Shown: positions 5,659 through 12,592 of the stretch, piece by piece
Numbering within the stretch: position 1 is the first letter of the stretch
Layout: every line of letters begins with the position of its first letter
Assembly: GCA_021204545.1 (NCBI GenBank)
Contig: JAJPZF010000223.1
Coordinates: forward strand, 1-12,592
Origin: Prevotellaceae bacterium
GTDB taxonomy: Bacteria > Bacteroidota > Bacteroidia > Bacteroidales > Bacteroidaceae
Reading direction: 5' to 3'
Length of the DNA stretch: 12,592 nucleotides
The notes under the pieces: model-generated
Database searches by the model: none
Told to the model about the DNA's origin: nothing
What the model saw: the letters and a program-made list of their open reading frames with translations, nothing else
Position numbers and translations under genes: made by a program

Positions 5659-7052
5659 CTTATCTTGTCCACCAGTCGGAAGAGCCTTTTCCAGCGTATG
5701 CCGCCGTTGAATATGCTGTAGTCCTTGTCACGGCTCCACCACACGAGCAGCGGTTTGCCCACGATGTGGTCCTCCGGCACGAAGCCCCAGTAGCGCGAGT
5801 CAGCCGAGTTGTGCCGGTTGTCACCCATCATCCAGTAGTAGTCCATCCGGAACGTGTACTCGTCCGTTCTCTTGCCGTTGATCGATATTCCGCCGTCGGC
5901 GCTCAGGCTGAGCGAGTTGCCCTCGTAGACGCGGATGCAGCGTTCGTAGAGCGGCAGGTTGTCGGGAGTGAGCTTTATGGTAGCCCCTTTCTTGGGTATC
6001 CACACGGGGCCGTAGTCGTCCGTTGTCCAGCCAGTCTCCACTCCCGTCGGGAACAGCATGTCAGTCTCTTTCGCACCCTCGAGTTCCACTCGTCTCACCA
6101 CGTCCCGGCGCTCTCTGAGGCGCGCTGCCATCTTCGCCGTGAGCGGGCATGTGCCGCTTTGGTAGAGCTGTCGCTGGTCGTCCGTGGAGATGCCCGTCTC
6201 CTTCGCCAGGTCCTGCGGCAGCGTTCTTGTCTGGAGTTCTATGCGGTAAGTGTACTGAGCGTTCTCAGGCTCAGGTTGAGGCTTGCCGTCGGTGTAGACC
6301 GTTCTCTCCCGTATCTCCAGCCATTGCCCCGGCAGCCCCACGCAGCGTTTCACGTAGTTCTCCCTGCGGTCGACGGGCCGCCAGCTCAGCGTGCCGAACT
6401 CCTCGGGGTGCTGGCGGATGAACTCGCGTCCGAGGGTCACGGCCTCAGAGCCTTGAGCCACTGGGCGGAGCTGTCTGCCGACGAGGCAGCACAGCTCGTA
6501 GTAGTCCGTCTCGGCATAGCGTGAGCCGAGCAGCACGCTGTCGCCCTGTGGGTAGTTGAACACCACTATGTCGCCCTCGGCCACAGGCTTCGGGTGCACC
6601 CTCTTGTACTTCCACTGCGGCCACTTGAGGAAGCTCCTTGCGCCGCCCGGCAGAGTGTGCTGACAGAGAGGCATGGAGAGCGGTGTCATCGGAGCCCTTG
6701 CGCCGTAGCTTGTCTTGCTCACGAAGAGGTAGTCACCCACGAGCAGGCTCTTCTCGAGGCTGCTGGAGGGTATGGTGTAGTTCTGGAACAGGTATATGTT
6801 GACGAAGTAGACAGCCACGAGCGCGAACACCAGTGCGTCCGCCCAGCTCATCAGGGAGCGTGTGACGGGGTTCTCCAGCTTGCGCCACCAGCCCCAGTTT
6901 ATCCGTTGGGTGACGTATGCGTCGAAGATGAGCGGCATCAGGACGATGCCCCACCAGCACTCTGCCCACCAGAGGAAGCAGGCGTAGAGCAGGCACGCCA
7001 CACCTGCCTTCAGCCAGTCCAGCCATGTCGGCTTTTGGTCTTTCTTCTTCAT
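5655..7052 (-). CDS. lepB: Signal peptidase I
   Basis: LepB is the inner-membrane serine protease that removes signal peptides from exported proteins. The 465-residue protein is long but typical of Bacteroidota. Hydrophobic spans lie at about 12-48 and 70-90, followed by the active region IPSSSLEKSLLVGDYLF (94-110), in which Ser98 aligns with the catalytic serine of the usual SGSM motif; Leu replaces Met. Lys235 in NYVKRCVGLPG (232-242) is the general base. GDNRHNSADSRYWGF (410-424) is the last conserved box. About 175 residues lie between Lys235 and that box, a large periplasmic insertion. The start at 7052 (MKKKDQ) overlaps the dapB stop (ATGA). The frame stays open upstream to 7310, but that part overlaps dapB and lacks LepB homology. 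Confidence 0.95.
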   Translation of the reverse strand: MKKKDQKPTWLDWLKAGVACLLYACFLWWAECWWGIVLMPLIFDAYVTQRINWGWWRKLENPVTRSLMSWADALVFALVAVYFVNIYLFQNYTIPSSSLEKSLLVGDYLFVSKTSYGARAPMTPLSMPLCQHTLPGGARSFLKWPQWKYKRVHPKPVAEGDIVVFNYPQGDSVLLGSRYAETDYYELCCLVGRQLRPVAQGSEAVTLGREFIRQHPEEFGTLSWRPVDRRENYVKRCVGLPGQWLEIRERTVYTDGKPQPEPENAQYTYRIELQTRTLPQDLAKETGISTDDQRQLYQSGTCPLTAKMAARLRERRDVVRRVELEGAKETDMLFPTGVETGWTTDDYGPVWIPKKGATIKLTPDNLPLYERCIRVYEGNSLSLSADGGISINGKRTDEYTFRMDYYWMMGDNRHNSADSRYWGFVPEDHIVGKPLLVWWSRDKDYSIFNGGIRWKRLFRLVDKIR

Positions 7053-7819
7053 TTGGTGTGGAATAAGTCCTCCAGCACATTGTCCATCGTGAGCAGCCCC
7101 TGATGCCTTGCGGCATACTCGGCGGCCATCACCGCGCCCCTGGCGAAGCCCCGCCTCGAGTGAGCCTCGTGAGTGAGAGTGATGCGGTCGTCCTCGCTGT
7201 CCCACGAGACGGAGTGAATGCCAGCCACCTCGCCCCTTCTCAGGCAGTCGATGCGCAGTTTGTCCGCATCGGTCTCCGCGCTGCCCAAGGTTTGTCCGTC
7301 GGGCAGGCAAACTATGCCCAGCTGCCAGCCCGTCAGGCGGTCCACCCTTGCCGTAAGGTCCTCGGCCAGTGAGATGGCGGTGCCGCTTGGGTGGTCTCGC
7401 TTATGCTGGTGGTGCGTCTCTTTCAGAGTCGGGACGTAGCCCGTCAGTCTGTTCATTAGGGAGGCGAGCTGGTTGCTGAGGAGGCGCGTCACCGCCACGC
7501 CGATGCTGAAGTTAGGGCTCCAGAGCAGCGTGCCGCCAGTTTCGTCGCAGAGGCTCTGTGCCTCGCTGAGTTGCTGGTCGAGCCATCCCGTGGTGCCGCA
7601 AACCACGGGGATGCCTCTGAGCATAGCGTCACGGCAGTTAGCCCTTGCCGATTCGGGGGTAGTGAACTCGATGGCGACGTCCGCGCCGAGGAAGTCAGCC
7701 TTGTCCATATCCTCACGGTTGTCCTTGTCCACTATGGCGGCTATCTCGTGCCCTCGCTCACGAGCTGTCGTCTCTATCTCCCTGCCCATTCTGCCGTGTC
7801 CTATCAATGCTATTCTCAT
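7049..7819 (-). CDS. dapB: 4-hydroxy-tetrahydrodipicolinate reductase
   Basis: DapB reduces the 4-hydroxy-tetrahydrodipicolinate made by DapA, using NAD(P)H, in the lysine and diaminopimelate pathway; the cell wall depends on this cytoplasmic enzyme. The 256-residue product has the nucleotide-binding GHGRMG (7-12), EFTTPES (51-57), CGTTG (74-78), SPNFSIGV (101-108) and the catalytic block ETHHQHKRDHPSGTA (134-148). It ends with the RRGFARGA region and a short C-terminal helix. ATG at 7819 begins directly at the first beta strand, so the start is secure. It is the first gene of the dapB-lepB-WbqC run, preceded by its own promoter box at 7854-7861. Confidence 0.97.
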   Translation of the reverse strand: MRIALIGHGRMGREIETTARERGHEIAAIVDKDNREDMDKADFLGADVAIEFTTPESARANCRDAMLRGIPVVCGTTGWLDQQLSEAQSLCDETGGTLLWSPNFSIGVAVTRLLSNQLASLMNRLTGYVPTLKETHHQHKRDHPSGTAISLAEDLTARVDRLTGWQLGIVCLPDGQTLGSAETDADKLRIDCLRRGEVAGIHSVSWDSEDDRITLTHEAHSRRGFARGAVMAAEYAARHQGLLTMDNVLEDLFHTK

Positions 7820-7853
7820 GTCTGGTTCTCGTGTCTGCTTGCTTAATTCTTAG

Positions 7854-7861
7854 CAAAGGTA
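7854..7861 (-). promoter_or_regulatory. Promoter -7 box for the dapB operon
   Basis: Read on the - strand this is TACCTTTG, a full match to TAnnTTTG. It is about 34 bases upstream of the dapB ATG. No clear TTTG was found at the expected -33 position, so the box alone supports the call. Confidence 0.55.
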
Positions 7862-7883
7862 AGCTTTTCACGCCGTTTTTCTC

Positions 7884-7891
7884 TATATTTG
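7884..7891 (+). promoter_or_regulatory. Promoter -7 box for the DUF2851-dprA operon
   Basis: TATATTTG matches TAnnTTTG. The start point would be near 7898, leaving a leader of about 16 bases before the ATG at 7914. The -33 region is only T-rich (CTTTTC at 7864-7869). It lies 22 bases from the oppositely oriented dapB box. Confidence 0.55.
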
Positions 7892-7913
7892 CCTCGAAAT
7901 ATGTATCCTCACT

Positions 7914-9200
7914 ATGGAAAAGCTTCTCCAATACGTCTGGAAACAACGCATCCTTCCCCTTCGTGCGTTGTTCTCATCAGACGGCAAGGAGATAGAAATA
8001 ATAAACCCCGGTTTACCTAATTACGACTCTGGCCCCGATTTTTTCAACGCAAAGGTGCGAATAGACGGCACTATGTGGGCGGGCAACGTTGAGATACACC
8101 TCAAGAGCAGTGATTGGTTTCGGCACGGACACGAGACGGACGAAGCATACAACAACGTTATTCTTCACGTCGTTAACGTGGTGGACTGCCCCGTGCGCAC
8201 CCAAAGCGGGAAGGAAATAACACAGTTGCAGTTGGACATACCAGCCCAGCTCCGTGTCAATTACGAGGAGTTGCTGAAGCCGCAGGACTACCCTCCGTGT
8301 CATGAGATAGTGGGAAAGGTGGACACCTTCCTGGTTCACAGCTGGATGGACTACCTGCTTTGCGAGCGGCAAGAAGCCCGCGCCAAGGCAATATCGAAGC
8401 GTCTTGCGGAGTTTGACGGCGACTGGGAGCGCACTTTCTTCGTGTCGCTTGCGCGCAACTTTGGCTTCGGTCTCAATGGTGATGCCTTTGAGGCTTGGGC
8501 TAAGCTCATCCCTCTCTCCAAGATAGCGAAGCATCGAGACGATCTGTTCCAGATAGAAGCCATATTCCTCGGCACTGCGGGCCTTATTGACAGGGCGAAA
8601 GACATGGACGACTATGGCGAACGGTTGCGGAAGGAGTACGAATATCAGAGGAGACTATTCTCCCTACCCGACCCAATGCCCAAGGCACAGTGGAAGTATC
8701 TCCGACTTCGCCCTCAGAACTTCCCCCACATCCGCCTCGCCGAGCTTGCGTGGATGTACTGTGAGGGGAGGGTGAGCATGTCTTCCATGCTTGACTGCAT
8801 GAAGAAAGACGAGCCGTTGAAGGCTCTCTATAAACTCCTCTCCGCAAAGACTTCCGACTATTGGACTACACATCTCACTATGGGCAAGCCTGTGGAAAAG
8901 AAGAGGCTAACGCTTTCACGCAGCACGCAGCAGTTGCTGATAACCAACACCGTCGTGCCTGTCCTGTTCGCCTATTCCCTCGCCCATGGCGACGAGGTGC
9001 TTAAGGCGCAGCTATACGACATACTGCTTGCCCTGCCCGCAGAGGACAACCGTATATTAAGGTTGTGGAAAGACTGCGGCATAAGCGTTGAGAATGCCGC
9101 CGACAGTCAGGCACTCATTGAGCTGAAGCTTAATTATTGTGACCGCTCAGACTGCCTGCGGTGCAGTTTCGGATATGAATACCTAAAAAGGCGATTATGA
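7914..9200 (+). CDS. DUF2851 family protein
   Basis: Function unknown. The 428-residue protein has the features I associate with DUF2851, a family abundant in Bacteroidota. The N-terminal block is GPDFFNAKVRIDG (40-52), then GNVEIHLKSSDW (58-69), HGHETD (71-76) and YNNVILHVV (79-87). The C-terminus has a three-cysteine motif YCDRSDCLRCSFGYEYL (C409, C414, C417; CX4CX2C), suggesting metal binding. The acidic, histidine and lysine residues of the first block are arranged somewhat like a PD-(D/E)XK nuclease core, but this is a guess from pattern. No signal peptide or membrane span is seen, so it is likely cytoplasmic. ATG at 7914 follows a TAnnTTTG box by 22 bases. Its stop overlaps the dprA start (ATGA), implying coupled translation. 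Confidence 0.88.
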   Translation: MEKLLQYVWKQRILPLRALFSSDGKEIEIINPGLPNYDSGPDFFNAKVRIDGTMWAGNVEIHLKSSDWFRHGHETDEAYNNVILHVVNVVDCPVRTQSGKEITQLQLDIPAQLRVNYEELLKPQDYPPCHEIVGKVDTFLVHSWMDYLLCERQEARAKAISKRLAEFDGDWERTFFVSLARNFGFGLNGDAFEAWAKLIPLSKIAKHRDDLFQIEAIFLGTAGLIDRAKDMDDYGERLRKEYEYQRRLFSLPDPMPKAQWKYLRLRPQNFPHIRLAELAWMYCEGRVSMSSMLDCMKKDEPLKALYKLLSAKTSDYWTTHLTMGKPVEKKRLTLSRSTQQLLITNTVVPVLFAYSLAHGDEVLKAQLYDILLALPAEDNRILRLWKDCGISVENAADSQALIELKLNYCDRSDCLRCSFGYEYLKRRL

Positions 9201-10309
9201 ACGAAAAAGTCATTTACGCCATTGCGTTGGCGAAGTCCCTACCGATGAACTATGTGGCTCAGAAGGTGCTGTTCGAGCGTTACGGCGATGCGAAGGGAGT
9301 ATGGGAGCATCGCGGCTGCCTGTTTGAGGGAGAGGGAGGCTCGGGCAATGCGCTATGCGAGGCTATTGCGGGGATGGAGACATACTTTGACGAGGCTCAG
9401 GAGGAGGTTCGCTGGGCAATGGACTTCGGAGGGGATATCCTTACTCTTGCCGACGCCCGCTACCCGAGGCGAATGCGCGAATGCCCCGACGCTCCAGTAG
9501 TGCTTTACAGCCTTGGCGTGGCGGACTTGAACGCGGAGCGTGTCGTCAGCGTGGTAGGGACAAGGCAATGCACCGAGTACGGCAGGACACTCTGCCGGCA
9601 CATTATGGCAGACTTGTCGAGGCTATGCCCCGGCACGCTGGTGGTGAGCGGCCTGGCATACGGGATAGACGTGACTGCTCACCTTATGGCTATGGAGAAC
9701 GGGCTGCCTACCGTTGGGGTGCTGGCGCACGGGATGGAGCAGATATACCCTCAGGCTCACAGGCACGTTGCCAACCAGATGACAGAAAGGGGAGGGCTGG
9801 TGACCGAGTACTGCCACGGCTCGAAGATAGCGAAGGTGAACTTCGTGAGCCGCAACCGCATAGTGGCTGGTATGGCGGATGCGACGCTCGTGGTGGAGAG
9901 CAGGGAGAAGGGAGGCTCGCTGATAACGGCAAGGCTCGCGAACGAGTACAACCGCAGCGTGTTCGCGTTGCCCGGCAGGGCGGACGACCAGCAATCCCGA
10001 GGATGCAATAACCTAATCAGGGACTTCAAGGCGCACCTGATTAACAGCGCCGAAGACTTAGTCAGCCTTATGGGATGGGCTGCCCCCGAGAGCATCGCCA
10101 AGCCGCTGCAAAGGGAGCTGTTCCCCCCGCTAAGCGAGGAAGAGCAGAAGGTGGTGGTGCAGCTTAAGAAAGACTACGAGGGCAAAGACCTCAACCAGCT
10201 TGTAATAGCGACGGGCATACCCGTCTCGCAGCTCCTCTCCGTGACGTTCGACTTGGAGGGGAAAGGGATAATACACCAAATCTCAGGCGGGCGTTACGCC
10301 ATGCTCTGA
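9197..10309 (+). CDS. dprA: DNA-processing protein DprA (Smf)
   Basis: DprA binds incoming single-stranded DNA during natural transformation and loads RecA on it. The 370-residue protein has a helical N-terminal region (1-75), then the Rossmann-like core with VGTRQCTEYG (120-129), VVSGLAYGIDVTAH (149-162), GVLAHGMEQIYP (174-185), FVSRNRIVAGMADATLVVE (216-234), KGGSLITARLA (238-248) and ALPG (257-260). The C-terminal winged helix, about 313-370, ends with GGRYAML. All conserved core positions are present, so the gene looks intact. The ATG at 9197 overlaps the DUF2851 stop by 4 bases. A secreted helix-hairpin-helix protein follows after 27 bases. The neighbours make a link to DNA uptake plausible, although dprA also occurs in strains not known to be competent. 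Confidence 0.97.
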   Translation: MNEKVIYAIALAKSLPMNYVAQKVLFERYGDAKGVWEHRGCLFEGEGGSGNALCEAIAGMETYFDEAQEEVRWAMDFGGDILTLADARYPRRMRECPDAPVVLYSLGVADLNAERVVSVVGTRQCTEYGRTLCRHIMADLSRLCPGTLVVSGLAYGIDVTAHLMAMENGLPTVGVLAHGMEQIYPQAHRHVANQMTERGGLVTEYCHGSKIAKVNFVSRNRIVAGMADATLVVESREKGGSLITARLANEYNRSVFALPGRADDQQSRGCNNLIRDFKAHLINSAEDLVSLMGWAAPESIAKPLQRELFPPLSEEEQKVVVQLKKDYEGKDLNQLVIATGIPVSQLLSVTFDLEGKGIIHQISGGRYAML

Positions 10310-10336
10310 CGACACTCAGCCAACCCCCTAAGCCCT

Positions 10337-12316
10337 ATGCCACGAACCCTTAGACTATTAACCCTTGCCTCGTCGCTCCTCTTCGCAGCTGCCGCCCTTG
10401 CACAAGACTATTCCCTCGAGGACTTCATCAGCGAGCTTCAGGACGACGAGCGGGGAGACTACCCCGAGTGGACTGCCCAGCTCGAGGAGCTTGCCTACCT
10501 CAACGCCCACCCCATCGACATAAACTCCGCCACACGTGAGGACTTCCGCAAGATACCCCTGCTCACCGACAGTCAGATAGAGGACATACACACCTATATC
10601 TTCCTCAACGGCTCTATGCGCTCACTCTCGGAGCTTATGGCTATTGAGAGCCTCAACTACGCCACCCGCCGCTACCTCTCCCTGTTCTTCTACGCCAGCG
10701 ACAAGCTGCCCGAGCGCAAGGACACCGTCAACGCCAGGAACCTGCTCACGAGAGCTGAGCACGAGCTTACCGCAAGGCTGGACATCCCCCTCTACTACCG
10801 TGAGGGATATATGCACTCACCCGCCAACGGAGGCTACAACGGCAGCCCGCTCTACAACCGTGTGCAGTACCGCCTCCAGAGCATGAACCACCTGCTCCTC
10901 GGCCTTTCGGGCGAGAAGGACGCTGGCGAGCCCTTCACCAAGCCCTTGGGCTACGACTCCTACGGCGGCTACCTTGGGCTTAAGGACCTCAAGTGCCTGC
11001 GCACCCTCATCGTGGGCGACTACAAGCTGGGCTTCGGCGAGGGGCTTGTCGTCAACAACGGCTTCAGCCTCGGCAAGGCGTACGCCAGCACTCCCTCGAG
11101 GGGCATTAGGGCGAACAACGCTGCCGACGAGTACAGCTACTTCCGAGGAGCAGCCCTCGCCCTCAGGCTAAGGAACGTCGAGACGACGGTATGGGTGAGC
11201 TGCCGCAGCCTCGATGCCACGCTCAACAGCGACGGGGATGCGCAGACCATCATCACTAACGGCTACCACAGAACCGACAACGAACTCTCGAAGAAAGGCA
11301 ACCTCAGGAGCCTCCTCACGGGGGGAGACATCTCGTGGCAGGCGCGAGGCTTCCAGCTCGGCGCGACGGGCTATTACCAGCACTTCAGCCTGCCCCTCGC
11401 CCCCGGCACCGCCGCATACAGGGCTTACTACCCCCGTGGCAACAAGTTCGGCGTGCTGGGGGCGCACTACGGTTACGGCAACCGATGGGTCGTCTTCTCG
11501 GGCGAGACCGCCTACAGCACGGAGCGAGGGGGCGTCGGCATGGTGGACAAGCTGGTGTGGACGGTGAGCCAAGGCTACAAGCTCACGGGGCTGGTGCGCT
11601 ACTACCAGAAGCAGTACTACTCCTTCTACGCCTCGAGCATCTCCGAGAACAGCCGCGCCCAGAACGAGACGGGAGGAATGCTCAAGCTCGACGCCCAGCC
11701 CCTTCGCAACTGGACGCTGCTGGCTTACGCCGACTTCTTCCGCAACCCCTGGCCGCGCTACCAGATGACGCACAGCAGCCAAGGGCAGGACTTCCTCGTC
11801 TCCAGCGAGTGGAGGCTTAACGCCCGCCACCAGCTCTCCCTTCGCTACCAGCTCAAGCGCAAGGAGAGCAGCGACGTTATGCAGGCCAACCACCGCATCA
11901 GGCTCAGGTACACCGCCCTGCCTACCTCCTCCCTCCGCCTGCAGAGCATCCTCACCCTCCACGCCCTCGAGGGAGAGGCGGGAGCGTCCCTCACGCAGAA
12001 CATGCGCTGCAAGTTCAAGCGCAAGGGGAACACTGTTGCCGCCGCCCTCAGCTACTTCCACACGCCCGGCTACTCCACGCGCGTCTACGTCAGCGAGCCC
12101 GCCTTGCGAAGCTCCTACTCCAGCGCCACGCTCTTCGGCGAGGGCCTGCGCCTCGCCGCGACCGTCGCCTGCGCCCTTTGGGGCGGCCTGCTTACGATGG
12201 AGGCGAAGTACGGCTGCACCTGCTACCTCGACCGCGCGGAGCAAGGCAGCGCCATGCAGGCTATCAGGAGCAGGTGGAAGAACGATATCCAGCTTCAAAT
12301 CAGAATTAACGTGTGA
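10337..12316 (+). CDS. Secreted helix-hairpin-helix protein with predicted outer-membrane beta-barrel
   Basis: No established function is known to me. The 659-residue product begins with a signal peptide (about 1-22, basic MPRTLR then a Leu/Ala core, cut near ALAQ). Residues 59-92 (PIDINSATREDFRKIP, then LLTDSQIEDIHTYI) form a helix-hairpin-helix like that of ComEA; a second partial one is at 97-118 (SLSELMAIESL). From about 145 to the end the sequence is rich in Tyr, Arg, Gly and alternating hydrophobic residues, as in many-stranded outer-membrane barrels. The last residues, QLQIRINV, lack the usual terminal aromatic. The barrel cannot be proved by eye. ATG at 10337 lies 27 bases after dprA with no promoter between, so cotranscription is likely. 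The context suggests a DNA-binding surface protein; alternatives are a barrel of unrelated role carrying an HHH adaptor. Confidence 0.85.
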   Translation: MPRTLRLLTLASSLLFAAAALAQDYSLEDFISELQDDERGDYPEWTAQLEELAYLNAHPIDINSATREDFRKIPLLTDSQIEDIHTYIFLNGSMRSLSELMAIESLNYATRRYLSLFFYASDKLPERKDTVNARNLLTRAEHELTARLDIPLYYREGYMHSPANGGYNGSPLYNRVQYRLQSMNHLLLGLSGEKDAGEPFTKPLGYDSYGGYLGLKDLKCLRTLIVGDYKLGFGEGLVVNNGFSLGKAYASTPSRGIRANNAADEYSYFRGAALALRLRNVETTVWVSCRSLDATLNSDGDAQTIITNGYHRTDNELSKKGNLRSLLTGGDISWQARGFQLGATGYYQHFSLPLAPGTAAYRAYYPRGNKFGVLGAHYGYGNRWVVFSGETAYSTERGGVGMVDKLVWTVSQGYKLTGLVRYYQKQYYSFYASSISENSRAQNETGGMLKLDAQPLRNWTLLAYADFFRNPWPRYQMTHSSQGQDFLVSSEWRLNARHQLSLRYQLKRKESSDVMQANHRIRLRYTALPTSSLRLQSILTLHALEGEAGASLTQNMRCKFKRKGNTVAAALSYFHTPGYSTRVYVSEPALRSSYSSATLFGEGLRLAATVACALWGGLLTMEAKYGCTCYLDRAEQGSAMQAIRSRWKNDIQLQIRINV

Positions 12317-12317
12317 C

Positions 12318-12337
12318 GCGACGCCCCTGGGAGTCGC
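12318..12337 (+). terminator. Hairpin directly after the HHH-barrel gene
   Basis: GCGAC (12318-12322) pairs with GTCGC (12333-12337), with a further CCC/GGG pairing inside. It starts 2 bases after the stop codon. There is no T tract, so it may be a 3'-end hairpin rather than an intrinsic terminator. Confidence 0.35.
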
Positions 12338-12344
12338 CGCAACT

Positions 12345-12528
12345 CGTTCGACGAAGGGCTTGCGACGCCTTCGCCTAAACCTCTCAAACGGTTTCGCCTA
12401 AACCTTTCAAACGCCTTCGACGAGACCTCCGCGAAGCGTTCAATGGAGGAATGGGAACTTGTTCAATGAACATCTTGGAACTTGTTCAATGAAGGGACTG
12501 CGACGTGTTCAATGAAGGCTCCGCGAAG
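12345..12528. repeat. Eight tandem 23-base degenerate repeats
   Basis: Cutting the sequence every 23 bases from 12345 gives eight aligned units with no insertions. Units 2 and 3 (12368, 12391) agree at 20 of 23 positions. Units 7 and 8 (12483, 12506) agree at 19, and units 1 and 7 at 18. Units 4 and 8 share their last 10 bases. Units 6, 7 and 8 all start TGTTCAATGAA. Several unit junctions form small palindromes such as GAACTTGTTC (5/6 and 6/7) and AAACGGTTT (2/3), and GTTCAATGAAC is palindromic within unit 6. A degenerate unit may precede it at 12322-12344. The period is not a multiple of three, arguing against coding. Confidence 0.85.
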
Positions 12529-12530
12529 GG

Positions 12531-12552
12531 TCACCGTAACTTGTTATGGTGA
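12531..12552. repeat. Ten-pair hairpin at the end of the 23-base array
   Basis: The arms 12531-12540 and 12543-12552 pair at all ten positions, including one G-T wobble, around a TT loop. The apex AACTTGTT (12538-12545) is the same word seen at array junctions 5/6 and 6/7, so this looks like an enlarged member of the same family. Confidence 0.65.
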
Positions 12553-12592
12553 AGGATTGCCGGCTGCCTGCCCACGTGCAAGCCCCTGCAGC

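Larger units (their letters stand above)
12317..12592. other. Non-coding tail with hairpins and 23-base repeats, no gene seen
   Basis: After the stop of the HHH-barrel gene no convincing gene begins before the window ends. The open + strand frame that spans this area is a shadow of the upstream gene. The stretch holds a hairpin just after the stop, an in-register repeat array and a further hairpin. The last 40 bases are GC-rich with no recognised feature except an 11-base word shared with the other intergenic stretch. Confidence 0.75.

Noticed and set aside
7053..7310. N-terminal extension of lepB by 86 codons
   Set aside because: It overlaps the conserved end of dapB on the same strand and has no LepB-like sequence; the ATG at 7052 gives the expected MKKK start and an ATGA junction.
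11168..12298. 376-residue - strand frame
   Set aside because: Antisense to the HHH-barrel gene; composition (Val, Ala, Glu, Gly-rich, no motif) is typical of shadows in GC-rich DNA.
12036..12401. 121-residue + strand frame at the window end
   Set aside because: Out-of-frame shadow of the HHH-barrel gene, rich in Pro, Ala and Ser, running on into the repeat region.
12345..12552. CRISPR array
   Set aside because: Units abut with a 23-base period and there are no unique spacers between conserved repeats; no cas genes are present.

Overview
The window looks like a piece of the chromosome of a GC-rich member of the Bacteroidales (phylum Bacteroidota). Three observations point that way. Promoters fit the Bacteroidota consensus (TTTG, about 19-20 bases, TAnnTTTG) and not the E. 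coli one. Start codons have no Shine-Dalgarno sequence. The gene set includes families largely restricted to this phylum (DUF4271, DUF2851, a helix-hairpin-helix outer-membrane barrel protein, a long signal peptidase I) in orders familiar from Bacteroides and Prevotella. Codon use is GC-rich but still favours ATA (Ile) and AGG (Arg). Genus and species cannot be assigned from sequence alone.

Layout. (1) 1-478, + strand: the last codons of queA, then folK. (2) 480-4898, + strand: a promoter, a leader with a probable SAM-II riboswitch, then six tightly packed genes: metK, a LOG-family phosphoribohydrolase, a DUF4271 membrane protein, hemD, rnpA and yidD. Gaps are at most 6 bases and three junctions overlap. 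A second promoter near the end of the DUF4271 gene can drive hemD-rnpA-yidD separately. (3) 4899-5181: a convergent intergenic stretch built almost entirely of short hairpins. (4) 5182-7819, - strand: dapB, lepB and a WbqC-like gene, joined by ATGA overlaps. (5) 7820-7913: a compact divergent promoter region. (6) 7914-12316, + strand: DUF2851, dprA and a secreted helix-hairpin-helix protein with a predicted outer-membrane barrel, probably one transcript. (7) 12317-12592: a non-coding tail containing an array of 23-base repeats.

How the genes fit together. Most of the window is housekeeping: folate (folK), S-adenosylmethionine synthesis under apparent SAM feedback (riboswitch plus metK), tetrapyrrole synthesis (hemD), RNase P protein and membrane insertion (rnpA, yidD), lysine/diaminopimelate synthesis (dapB) and protein export (lepB). 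The most interesting parts are the SAM-II-like leader with a possible switching helix, the DUF2851-dprA-HHH-barrel cluster (a plausible but unproven DNA-uptake module), and two intergenic hairpin arrays with regular spacing. No tRNA, rRNA, insertion sequence, prophage or CRISPR array was seen.
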